In this document: piece after piece, positions 43,128-51,331 of the stretch | Layout: each line of letters begins with the position of its first letter | Position numbering within the stretch: position 1 is the first letter of the stretch | NCBI GenBank assembly: GCA_050945515.1 | Contig: JBMNTB010000006.1 | Span: forward strand, 1-64,000 | Source: UBA1046 sp050945515 | Lineage (GTDB): Bacteria > Bacillota > Clostridia > Saccharofermentanales > DTU023 | Length of the DNA: 64,000 nt | Direction: 5' to 3' | Notes under the pieces: generated by a model | Seen by the model: only the letters and a program-made list of their open reading frames with translations | What the model was told of the DNA's origin: nothing | Database searches by the model: none | Position numbers and translations under genes: made by a program

Positions 43128-44361
43128 GATTAGCCCTCGCATTATGGTTCAGACTGTTATTCCGAACCAGATCTGCAAATCTTACGACCTGGATGCCCTC
43201 ATTAAGCAGCTCGTCATATGCCCTTTGCAGTTCTAAATCATTAAGGGACGGAGACTCCATTAAACACAGCATCACGCCCAAAGAAGTTTTCTGAAATGAG
43301 ATTATCTGCTGAGCAAGCTCTGTTGTCAGTTTTCTGACAACGAGCACATAATATGACATGGAGTAAATAACATTAAGTCTCTCCAGCTGGCTTCCCATAT
43401 CTCGCATAGACTTCTGTGGCAGCAATGCCAGCTGACGCCTGAAAAAACCAAGATGTCCAATCTCGTTTGAGGCCTGAAACATACGAGCAGGATGCCAGGT
43501 TTCCATTTCAACCCATTGTTTTTGTTCCAGAAGAACAGCAATAATGCTAGCGCTCAATTCTAGCATATCATCCCTGGCAAAATTCTCCTGATCGCGTCGG
43601 ACGTCATCTTTGATCTCAGTTGAGTTATAGTCGGGATCCAACATTATATAGTAGCGCACCTCACGCGGATCCTCATACTGTTTCACCATGAATTTCTGCA
43701 GACGAGCACTTACTTTCCAGTGAATTCGACGCATGGTGTCTCCCGGTTGTAATTTTCTAATGGTATCAATTTCATCAGACATATCGAATGATCTTACTCT
43801 GGCATGCTCCCCTTCATCAATTAATTGTTTAACAACAGATGCACTTTGCTGCTTATAAAACAGGCGCGGCAAAACTAAAGTAGTAAAGCGCAATTTTCTT
43901 TCAACGCCGGGGACTCGCAACCAAAAAATCTTGAACATATCGCGCACCTTAAGATCAATCTCACCCAATTCCAGGACACCACAATGCAGACTTTCCAGGG
44001 AGGCAACCAATTTTCTGCTTTCGCGCGGGCGAACTGTCAGATTTAATAAACGGCTTTCAGATAGAACAGTTTCATCAGATTGGCTGGACCAGGCGATCAT
44101 GCGCAGCTGAGCCGGCAAAAGAATAGATTCTAGGCTCAGATCCAATGAATAATTTGCTGTTTTCAGGCGTGATATTTCCTGGCTGTAGCGCATAGGTTCA
44201 ATCTTAACTTTAAATCTCAAATAAATAACATTAAATAAACTAAAAAACAGGACAGCGAATAACAGGATCATACTGATACGAAATACAGCATATCCGTAAT
44301 AGCTGGCACCCACCCAGAGCAACAGCAGGAGCAGAATGATCCAGAAGAATCTTCGCGTCAC
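43120..44361 (-). CDS. DUF58 domain protein
   Basis: A 413-residue protein. Two transmembrane helices lie in the first ~50 residues, then a beta-rich region, then the DUF58 core with SFDMSDEIDTIRKLQPGDTMRRIHWKVSAR (about residues 190-220), its diagnostic segment, and a von Willebrand-A-like fold. It is translated between MoxR (1-base gap upstream) and the transglutaminase (8-base overlap downstream). MoxR ATPases often act as chaperones on such vWA-type partners. Function in this organism is not known. Confidence 0.88.
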   Translation of the reverse strand: MTRRFFWIILLLLLLWVGASYYGYAVFRISMILLFAVLFFSLFNVIYLRFKVKIEPMRYSQEISRLKTANYSLDLSLESILLPAQLRMIAWSSQSDETVLSESRLLNLTVRPRESRKLVASLESLHCGVLELGEIDLKVRDMFKIFWLRVPGVERKLRFTTLVLPRLFYKQQSASVVKQLIDEGEHARVRSFDMSDEIDTIRKLQPGDTMRRIHWKVSARLQKFMVKQYEDPREVRYYIMLDPDYNSTEIKDDVRRDQENFARDDMLELSASIIAVLLEQKQWVEMETWHPARMFQASNEIGHLGFFRRQLALLPQKSMRDMGSQLERLNVIYSMSYYVLVVRKLTTELAQQIISFQKTSLGVMLCLMESPSLNDLELQRAYDELLNEGIQVVRFADLVRNNSLNHNARANHD

Positions 44362-44362
44362 T

Positions 44363-45313
44363 TTAACGCTCCGGTACTCTGATCTCTCGCAATAATTGTT
44401 TTAGGATCATCTCCGGTTCTTGCTGTTTCAATCTTCCCTCCGGCTTCACGATTAAGCGGTGACTCCAACAAGGCAGAAGCATATTCTGCACATCGTCCGG
44501 CAGAACATAGTCACGCCCGGAGAGTAAAGCCTCAGCTTTTGCAGCATGCATCAGCATCAATGAAGCCCTAGGACTAATGCCCAGTTCCAGCTCAGTATGC
44601 TCTCTGGTTCTAGCTGACAAAATGGAAATATATCTCTTGATAGCATCACTGACATAAACATAGCGCACCTGATCCTGGAGCCACAGAATATCCTGCGCTG
44701 ATGCTACCGGTTTCAGATCATCAAGAGGATTATCCTCGGAATAGCGGTCCAGGATAGCCATTTCTTCGCTCAGATTAGGATATCCTAGAGTAATCTTCAG
44801 CATAAAACGATCCAGCTGAGCCTCCGGTAAAGTATAAGTACCAACCTGCTCAATTGGGTTTTGAGTCGCTAAAACCATAAATGGCTGCATCAATTCATAT
44901 GTTTGCCCCTCTACGGTTACCTGACTCTCCTGCATTGCTTCCAGCAAGGCAGACTGCGTCTTTGGCGAAGTACGATTGATCTCATCGGCCAGCAACAATT
45001 GAGTCATAATAACCCCAGGGTGAAATTCAAAAGCTGCCTTAGCCGGATTGTACATATTGTATCCGGTAACATCTGAGGGCATAACATCCGGAGTAAACTG
45101 GATACGACTGAAATTTAAATCCAGCGATTTCGCCAAGGCGGAGACAAGAGTCGTTTTACCGATACCAGGAACATCCTCCAGCAAGATATGTCCCTTGGCT
45201 GCTAGCGAAATCATCAATTTGCGGATAACATCTTCTTTCCCAACCATGACATGGGAAATATTCTCTTCAATCAGCAGGCAAAGTTGTCCTGCTTTGCGCG
45301 GTTCAATATTCAT
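44363..45313 (-). CDS. MoxR-family AAA+ ATPase
   Basis: A 316-residue AAA+ ATPase. Walker A is DVPGIGKTT near residue 41, Walker B is LLADEINRTSPK, sensor 1 is VLATQNPIEQVGTY, and SPRASLMLM is sensor 2. MoxR proteins are chaperone-like and help assemble or activate vWA-containing partners. AGGAG precedes the ATG. It is first of the MoxR-DUF58-transglutaminase trio. Confidence 0.93.
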   Translation of the reverse strand: MNIEPRKAGQLCLLIEENISHVMVGKEDVIRKLMISLAAKGHILLEDVPGIGKTTLVSALAKSLDLNFSRIQFTPDVMPSDVTGYNMYNPAKAAFEFHPGVIMTQLLLADEINRTSPKTQSALLEAMQESQVTVEGQTYELMQPFMVLATQNPIEQVGTYTLPEAQLDRFMLKITLGYPNLSEEMAILDRYSEDNPLDDLKPVASAQDILWLQDQVRYVYVSDAIKRYISILSARTREHTELELGISPRASLMLMHAAKAEALLSGRDYVLPDDVQNMLLPCWSHRLIVKPEGRLKQQEPEMILKQLLREIRVPER

Positions 45314-45364
45314 GCTACTCCTTGAACAAAAAGTTCTGTATTATATTTTGCCTTAAAACCATTA

Positions 45365-46120
45365 CTATGACAAAGGGCTAAATGGTTCTGTGTTTTCATC
45401 ATTTTTATGCTTACTTGCCGGCAATGCTTTCTTGCTCTTGCCATAATAGTGAATTTTTTTTCTTATGCTTTCTTTGTCATGAGTCGGGTACAGCTCTTCA
45501 ATCGTGGTTCCTTTAGGTATCAACATTGCCTTGACCGCAATGTCCGGCTGTCGCAGTAATTCCTTAATATGTCCCCTACCCTCAACATCACTGAAAAATA
45601 CCAATTCCCCTTTCTGTGGCATATTTTCAATCTCTCTGATCAGGTACAACATCATAATATAGTGTCTCTTAGCTTCAGGGTTGCGGATTAACCAGCTGCG
45701 CACGGCGTGTAGTGCCGGATGTGTTTCCATCTCCATCATTTCAGCAATTTCACGGTCATTGATCTGAGCCAGCAAAGCGGCTTCAATCACACAGAGGCGC
45801 ACCAGCTCGTCACTACGTATGACCAGATCCGTCTGCATGTCATCCAGAACCAGATCCTTCTGGCCGGTTAAAAACAAGAAGCAGGAATCACTAACCCTCC
45901 CGGTAATGCCGCTGATATAGCGCATATTGCCAGCCCATTTACCGCCTAGTTTCTGCTGCTTTTTAAAAGCATAATAATGTAAGTGCAAATTCCTGTAAGT
46001 AAGAAAGGCCAATGCTCCGACGCTGATTCCAATCAGAGTCAGGCTCAGTGCATTGCTCATGGTTCCGATCAACATAAGCAGAACCGTCAAAACTAAAATA
46101 ATTATCAGCAGAAAAGTCAT
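45365..46120 (-). CDS. Unknown membrane-anchored protein upstream of MoxR
   Basis: A 251-residue protein of no recognised family. Two hydrophobic helices lie in the first ~45 residues. The rest is cytoplasmic and mostly helical, with ETHPALHAVRSWLIRNPEAKRHYI and a central FSDVEGRGHIKELL segment, ending in a Lys-rich tail (GKSKKALPASKHKND). It lies 51 bases upstream of MoxR on the same strand, so it may be part of that operon. A nearby ribosome binding site is not clear. Confidence 0.55.
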   Translation of the reverse strand: MTFLLIIILVLTVLLMLIGTMSNALSLTLIGISVGALAFLTYRNLHLHYYAFKKQQKLGGKWAGNMRYISGITGRVSDSCFLFLTGQKDLVLDDMQTDLVIRSDELVRLCVIEAALLAQINDREIAEMMEMETHPALHAVRSWLIRNPEAKRHYIMMLYLIREIENMPQKGELVFFSDVEGRGHIKELLRQPDIAVKAMLIPKGTTIEELYPTHDKESIRKKIHYYGKSKKALPASKHKNDENTEPFSPLS

Positions 46121-46266
46121 AAAGTTATTCTAGCATATCATTTAAGATTAATATGTTAATCTGATCTCAGTCAGTTTAACTATAGCCAAACCCCTTCAGA
46201 TTCACTGTATCTAATCTGGCGTTGCCTTCGATAAAAATTCATTATGAAGGCGCTGTAAAATGGCAA
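46121..46266. other. 146-bp intergenic spacer with a hairpin
   Basis: GCCTTC and GAAGGC arms (about 46215-46246) form an inverted repeat without a T-run. It lies between the DHHW gene end and the next gene on the same strand. Confidence 0.35.
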
Positions 46267-47676
46267 CTATTTGTTTATCTTATCGAAGCCTTTCAACCAA
46301 GTTGCGTTGGAGGTGCCGAACATGTAATTAAGAACCATAACATCAGTAATTCCGTTGTCTTTGACTAGTGCCTGCAGACTGCGCTCATAATAGCGAGTAT
46401 CTACAACATAGACCTCATCGTAGTGGTTGACTAGATAAGGAACAAAGGCATTGCCAAAGGAGTCCTTGATCACAAGGATTTTTCTGCCGCTGCTATGACT
46501 GGTAGCTATTTTTAGGAGCGCACGATCACCACCGGAATAATTGAGATAACTATTGCTACCGTTGACTTTCGGATTATTTAGCTTGATTTGATAGGACTTG
46601 TCCATCTTACCGGAATCCCATGCCGTAGCTGTATACTCCCCTACCACCGGTTTCCAGCCCTCTGTAGTGTCAGGATTATTCTTAAGGGCCTGTTCTTTGG
46701 TAGCTCTGTAAAGAGAACCCAGATAAGTCCCCTCAAGTTTGTAATGTTCCATTTTCTCTAGCGGCACAGCATTCCAGCCTGCAGTCTCACAGAATGCCAC
46801 ATAGGCATAATAAGCTCCAAGTCCGGTCCAATGATGATCAGTCCGGAAATAAATATATTTATCGCGATTATTAAGCAGTCTGTCATAGGCATTTATACTC
46901 TTAATACCGGAAGCGAGACTATCATTGATGATTCCGATACAGTCTTTTTGTGAAGAATACCCGGAATGATATTGATCCGGCGCATAGAGCTCAATCGCTG
47001 TCGGCACCACCAGGCTGAATACCTGAGTCGTCTGCGGCAGGATCGAATCAAGTTTGTTGAGGCGATCTGCGTAGGCTTTCAGCTTTTTCTCATTGCCATA
47101 GTACATCTCCATTGCCCGATCATTGGTAATGACAATACCGACCTTGGTCTTCTTGAACTCACCCTCATCAAGTGGCGGCGGTTCTTCAACGGGGGGATCG
47201 GTTGCTTCCGGTGTTGGACTTACAGAGACGTCAGTATTCGGCTGTTCAAGATTGCTCTGCCCGGGTTCTCCATGTAGCTCTGTCTCATCCGGAGTTGGAG
47301 ACTGAGCACCGGGATTATCCAATTCAACATCCGGATCATTATCCGGATCCTCCGCGACGGCCAGATCATGGCTAATTGGCGTAATCTGCAGTCCATCTGG
47401 ATTCAGATTGGGAAATGCCAATGAACGCCAGTTTTTCCCAATTGTAATCAAAGTAGGACGGAAAGGAAATTGGTCACTGAACCAGCCCTCTATATTGGCG
47501 GCTTGCTGTCCTGTCCTGGCATCCTCAAGATTAAGTTTGGGAAAAGTGCGCAGTTTTCTGCCCTCATCTTCGGAGATCTCTTTACTGGGCAGGATTATAT
47601 GTAGAAATCCGACCGCCAGTAGAAAAATGACAAAGGTATAAATTGTAATAATTTGATTTCTGGTTCTTGTTCTCAT
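46267..47676 (-). CDS. DHHW-family secreted acetylation protein (AlgJ/AlgX-like)
   Basis: A 469-residue protein with one N-terminal membrane anchor (IYTFVIFLLAVGFLHII), then a long disordered acidic/Pro/Thr-rich stretch (near 105-175) and a SGNH-hydrolase-like domain. The name-giving motif RTDHHW (near 275) and IKDSFGNAF are the active-site features of AlgJ/AlgX relatives that transfer acetyl groups to exported polysaccharide. It lies downstream of an MBOAT O-acyltransferase, its usual partner. ATG at 47676 was preferred; a GTG at 47703, four bases after the MBOAT stop, would add nine residues. Confidence 0.82.
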   Translation of the reverse strand: MRTRTRNQIITIYTFVIFLLAVGFLHIILPSKEISEDEGRKLRTFPKLNLEDARTGQQAANIEGWFSDQFPFRPTLITIGKNWRSLAFPNLNPDGLQITPISHDLAVAEDPDNDPDVELDNPGAQSPTPDETELHGEPGQSNLEQPNTDVSVSPTPEATDPPVEEPPPLDEGEFKKTKVGIVITNDRAMEMYYGNEKKLKAYADRLNKLDSILPQTTQVFSLVVPTAIELYAPDQYHSGYSSQKDCIGIINDSLASGIKSINAYDRLLNNRDKYIYFRTDHHWTGLGAYYAYVAFCETAGWNAVPLEKMEHYKLEGTYLGSLYRATKEQALKNNPDTTEGWKPVVGEYTATAWDSGKMDKSYQIKLNNPKVNGSNSYLNYSGGDRALLKIATSHSSGRKILVIKDSFGNAFVPYLVNHYDEVYVVDTRYYERSLQALVKDNGITDVMVLNYMFGTSNATWLKGFDKINK

Positions 47677-47707
47677 TTTGATACCACTACTTTTATTCCA
47701 CACCTAT

Positions 47708-49123
47708 CTAAAAACGGTAATAGAGGAAAGGATTGTAACTCGAGGCAGCCAGAGCAGCAGTGCATAATACCAGCAATGTTATGTATGCCATAGGCTGTAC
47801 AATTGCACCTAACGGAGAATTTTGAATTTGTCTTAGCGGTTGTCGCAGTTGTCTTTTCAGCCAGGGTAAAATAGGTGCAGCACCAATAAACGCAATTACA
47901 ATAAAGATAATATGCTGCCGCCAAAGAATACCTCCCTCACCGTCGACAAATCCCGCCAGACCGGGAGCAAATAAACGTCCGATAAACGTGGTAAACTTTG
48001 AGGGCTCGGTAAAATAGAAGATGCTCCAGCTGAACATAACAGCCAACATGGTCAAAAGATGTCCCAGGGGCTTGGGAATCCACAATTTACCGTTCCGGAT
48101 AAATGTGCGCTCAAACATCAGTAGAATAAAGAAATACAGACCCCAGACCACAAAATTCAGACTGGCACCATGCCATAGGCCGGTGAGGAACCAGACTAAA
48201 AATGTATTGCGCACAGGATGATGGCGATTCCCACCCAGCGGTATATAGACATAATCGCGGAAGAAAGTACTCAGAGAAATATGCCAGCGTCTCCAGAATT
48301 CTGTAATGGTCGAAGCAATGTAGGGGTAGCGGAAATTTTCCAGGAAGTGGAAACCGAACATATGCCCGAGACCAATAGCCATATCGGAATAGCCGGAAAA
48401 ATCGTAGTAAATCTGGATTGTGTACGCCAATAAGCCCAGAATAGCCGTAGCCGTACTGACCTGACCGAAATGATCAGACTCAAAACAGACTTCAACGATC
48501 TCACTGGCATAATTGGCGATCAGAACTTTCTTGGCCAATCCGCCCAGAAAACGACTGATACCGGATACAACCCCGTCAAGAGTCATGTACCGTCTAGACA
48601 ATTGTCTTGCTACATCAGAATAGCGGACAATCGGGCCGGCGATCAGTTGTGGAAACAGCGTGACATAAAGCAAGAAACGTCGATATGATTTCTGCACCGG
48701 GATTTCACCACGGTAATAATCGATGACATAAGTTAGAGCCTGAAAAGTGTAAAAGGAGATTCCAATCGGTAAGGAAATCTGAGGTACCTTGAAATTGATC
48801 AAGGGCAAATAGTTCAGCAGTTCAACGAAAAACCCGGCATATTTAAAGAAAGCTAAGCCGGCCAGGGCTATCACCACAGCAATCATCAGCCAAAACTTGC
48901 GCTGTTTTCTTGATCGAGTTTGACTCATCATGATACTGGAATACCAGATCACGAAGGTTGTAATTATTAACAGCAGAACATAAACGGGCTCACCCCAAGC
49001 ATAAAAAACCAAAGAAAAAGCCAGCAATATATTGTTCTGAGTGCGAACACGTCTGGAGAACCAAACCAGCACTAGACAAAGCGGCAGGAAAATATAGAGA
49101 AAGAAGAGCGATGAAAATACCAT
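47708..49123 (-). CDS. MBOAT-family O-acyltransferase (AlgI/PatA-like)
   Basis: A 471-residue membrane protein with about ten helices. The family core is YYDFSGYSDMAIGLGHMFG, NFRYPY, EFWRRWHISLSTFFRDYVYIPLGG and FLTGLWHG with the catalytic His. It moves an acetyl group across the membrane for transfer to cell-surface polysaccharide or peptidoglycan by the DHHW protein. A good promoter lies directly upstream (49143-49170). Confidence 0.93.
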   Translation of the reverse strand: MVFSSLFFLYIFLPLCLVLVWFSRRVRTQNNILLAFSLVFYAWGEPVYVLLLIITTFVIWYSSIMMSQTRSRKQRKFWLMIAVVIALAGLAFFKYAGFFVELLNYLPLINFKVPQISLPIGISFYTFQALTYVIDYYRGEIPVQKSYRRFLLYVTLFPQLIAGPIVRYSDVARQLSRRYMTLDGVVSGISRFLGGLAKKVLIANYASEIVEVCFESDHFGQVSTATAILGLLAYTIQIYYDFSGYSDMAIGLGHMFGFHFLENFRYPYIASTITEFWRRWHISLSTFFRDYVYIPLGGNRHHPVRNTFLVWFLTGLWHGASLNFVVWGLYFFILLMFERTFIRNGKLWIPKPLGHLLTMLAVMFSWSIFYFTEPSKFTTFIGRLFAPGLAGFVDGEGGILWRQHIIFIVIAFIGAAPILPWLKRQLRQPLRQIQNSPLGAIVQPMAYITLLVLCTAALAASSYNPFLYYRF

Positions 49124-49142
49124 TTATGTTTCTCCCGTATCC

Positions 49143-49170
49143 ATTTTATTCAACAAATCCCAACTGTCAA
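49143..49170 (-). promoter_or_regulatory. Promoter of the MBOAT-DHHW pair
   Basis: On the minus strand TTGACA (49170-49165) and TAAAAT (49148-49143) are spaced by 16 bases and lie 20 bases before the ATG, so the leader is very short. Confidence 0.6.
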
Positions 49171-49312
49171 TTACTTTAGAATACTGTTATATTACAATTT
49201 CAAAAGAGGTTACCAAATGTTGCTGATCAGCAGTCTTAAGGCAATCTCTCGGCACAAGTAATCTCATGAAATTAATTTTGACTAATTATCTAATATCCTA
49301 TATTTTGCGATA

Positions 49313-50089
49313 TTAGACCAAAGGCTCATTCGTTTCATTTGCGCGAAAGTCCAGTACTTCTTCCCATTCAGCAGCCGAAAGCGGATATTGTTCCAGCAGG
49401 TCAGGCCTTCGTTCCAAAGTAGCATTCAATGCTGCCAATCTGCGCCAACGTTTGATGTCAGCTTCGTGACCGGAAAGTAGCACTGCAGGAACATGATGGC
49501 CGCGCCAATCGGCAGGCCTGGTATAGTGTGGTTCCTCCAATATCCCCTGGGCATGGGACTCATGTTGCTTAGCGGTATCAGATAATACTCCCGGTATCAG
49601 TCTACTTATGGCATCAATAACAATTAATGCCCCCAGCTCACCGCCGGTCAGAACAAAATCACCGAGAGAAACTTCCTCGGCGCCTGTTTTTTCAATGACC
49701 CTCTCGTCAACACCTTCATAATGACCGCAGATAAGAATTATCTGCTCCATTTCTAGCAGTTCAATAGCATATTGATGATTAAAAATTCGGCCGCGGGGAG
49801 ACAATAATAAAGTTTTTGTTCCGCTTTTTACTTGGGATTTACAGGCAGAATCGGGTTCCAGATTATTGGCGCAACACCAAGCTCGCCAGATTGGCTCCGC
49901 CATCATCAACATCCCATTGCCACCACCGTATAGATTGTCATCTACCTTGCCATATTCATTGACGGCAAAATCACGGATCTGAATTAAATCTATCTCCAGT
50001 AACTTCTTGTCAACAGCGCGTCCTAGAATCGAAGACTCCAGATATGGCAAGATCGCTTCGGGAAATAATGTTAAGACTTGGAATTTCAT
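49313..50089 (-). CDS. trmD: tRNA (guanine-N1)-methyltransferase
   Basis: A 258-residue SPOUT methyltransferase that makes m1G37. The knot region is ICGHYEGVDERVIE, SLGDFVLTGGELGAL and VIDAISRLIPGVL. The C-terminal domain has RPADWRGHHVPAVLLSGHEA. Start ATG overlaps the rimM stop (ATGA). It ends the operon: the usual downstream rplS is elsewhere. An AT-rich hairpin (49291-49315) overlaps its stop. Confidence 0.96.
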   Translation of the reverse strand: MKFQVLTLFPEAILPYLESSILGRAVDKKLLEIDLIQIRDFAVNEYGKVDDNLYGGGNGMLMMAEPIWRAWCCANNLEPDSACKSQVKSGTKTLLLSPRGRIFNHQYAIELLEMEQIILICGHYEGVDERVIEKTGAEEVSLGDFVLTGGELGALIVIDAISRLIPGVLSDTAKQHESHAQGILEEPHYTRPADWRGHHVPAVLLSGHEADIKRWRRLAALNATLERRPDLLEQYPLSAAEWEEVLDFRANETNEPLV

Positions 50090-50634
50090 CTCTCAGACTC
50101 ACGATATATCTCATACAATCCCGCGGGTAATTCAACATCGATTCTTTCACTATACGGATCAATCGAAATCAAAATTGACTTCAGAGCCGGGAAAAGCAAA
50201 TCCTTTTTCTGTTTATCCTCAACAATATATACATCATGATGCGGTTGCTGCAGAATGTCCTTAACAGTACCTAAATAGCCTCTAGTAATGTCATATACAC
50301 TGCATCCAATCAAATCAGCAATGTACCAGCTATCCTTGTCCAGCGCAAGCGCTTCGCTCCGGGCAACACACAGCTCACTGTTGATTAATTCCTGAGCTTT
50401 ATCTTTAGAATCAATGCCGTTTAATCTTAACAAGACCTGTCGGCGAAGAAATTTAGCTTCTGTAACTTCATATTCACAGAAACTATCAGATATTCCCTTG
50501 AGCAAAACTCTTGTCAATTTGAGGAATCGGTCAGGCTCATCAGTTAGCGGCCTGACCTTTAGTCTCCCTTCAATGCCATGGGTCCCAACTATGATACCAA
50601 TAACAAAATGGCTACTGATCAATTTAGGCCTCAA
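50086..50634 (-). CDS. rimM: 16S rRNA processing protein RimM
   Basis: A 182-residue RimM, a 30S maturation factor. The N-terminal beta-barrel has VGTHGIEGRLKVRPLTDEPDRF, and the PRC-barrel has SWYIADLIGCSVY and LLFPALKSILISID. Start is TTG at 50634, overlapping the khpA stop by 4 bases, with no separate strong ribosome binding site, so translation is probably coupled to khpA. Overlaps trmD in turn. Confidence 0.94.
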   Translation of the reverse strand: MRPKLISSHFVIGIIVGTHGIEGRLKVRPLTDEPDRFLKLTRVLLKGISDSFCEYEVTEAKFLRRQVLLRLNGIDSKDKAQELINSELCVARSEALALDKDSWYIADLIGCSVYDITRGYLGTVKDILQQPHHDVYIVEDKQKKDLLFPALKSILISIDPYSERIDVELPAGLYEIYRESER

Positions 50635-50861
50635 TCAATAATTTCTACCATAACACGACGACCTTCCAACGCCGCCCTAGCCTTCATGATCGTTCTAATC
50701 GCATTAGCGCGCTTACCGCCTTTGCCTATCACCCGTCCCATATCTTCCGGAGCAACATGAATTTCCAGAACCAGCTGACGATTTTTCTCATTACTAATAA
50801 TAGAAATTTCCTCAGGGTAATGAACCAGTGGTGTTATTAATGTGCGCAAGAAATCTTTCAT
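50631..50861 (-). CDS. khpA: KH-domain RNA-binding protein KhpA (YlqC)
   Basis: A 76-residue single KH domain with the GxxG loop in GRVIGKGGKRANAIR (near 46-60). KhpA proteins bind RNA and in Gram-positives affect cell elongation, with partner KhpB (Jag). The ATG at 50861 lies one base after the rpsP stop, and its GAGG site lies inside the last codons of rpsP. Longer upstream frames only read antisense-free rpsP sequence in another frame and were rejected. Confidence 0.92.
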   Translation of the reverse strand: MKDFLRTLITPLVHYPEEISIISNEKNRQLVLEIHVAPEDMGRVIGKGGKRANAIRTIMKARAALEGRRVMVEIID

Positions 50862-50862
50862 C

Positions 50863-51285
50863 TTACTCAGCCTCGACATCAACTGCGGCTTCATCCGTAC
50901 CGGAATCTTGCTCCGCGGCAGTTGCAGCGTCATTTGTATCAGCTTCATCAGCAGGCTTATCTTCGGGTTCAACCGCTGCTTGTTCTGCAGGTTCAATCGG
51001 AGCTTCAGAAGGTGCCTTTTTGCTGTTTGGGGTAGCCTTGCCGGGCAGAACTCCTGCATTAACTAAGATACTTCTTACGGTATCAGTCGGCTGAGCTCCT
51101 TTAGCCAACCAGTCTCTTGCAGCCTCCTCATCAATTTTGAGCTGCTTAGGATTGGACTGCGGATTATAAAATCCGATCTCCTGAATGAACCTTCCATCGC
51201 GAGGTGAACGAGAATCTGCCACCACGATCCGATAGCTGGGTTGTTTTTTAGCGCCAGTGCGCTTTAAACGAATTTTTACTGCCAT
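50863..51285 (-). CDS. rpsP: 30S ribosomal protein S16 with an acidic tail
   Basis: A 140-residue S16. The first ~82 residues match the family (MAVKIRLKRTGAKKQPSYR, VADSRSPRDGRFIQEIGFYN, LKIDEEAARDWL). The following ~58 residues are an added low-complexity tail made of Ala, Glu, Asp, Pro and Thr, almost without basic residues. S16 is usually 80-90 residues. The ATG at 51285 has GGAGG six bases upstream. The tail codons also hold the ribosome binding site of khpA. Confidence 0.95.
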   Translation of the reverse strand: MAVKIRLKRTGAKKQPSYRIVVADSRSPRDGRFIQEIGFYNPQSNPKQLKIDEEAARDWLAKGAQPTDTVRSILVNAGVLPGKATPNSKKAPSEAPIEPAEQAAVEPEDKPADEADTNDAATAAEQDSGTDEAAVDVEAE

Positions 51286-51331
51286 TTTTTCCTCCAACGA
51301 AGATTATTATTTATCTAGCAACAGTGTCTGC

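Noticed and set aside
46200..46260. Rho-independent terminator after the DHHW gene
   Set aside because: The inverted repeat has no T-run on either strand.
50862..51059. Extended N-terminus for the KH-domain protein
   Set aside because: The upstream part of this frame is the rpsP gene read in another frame, and the ATG at 50861 has a proper ribosome binding site.
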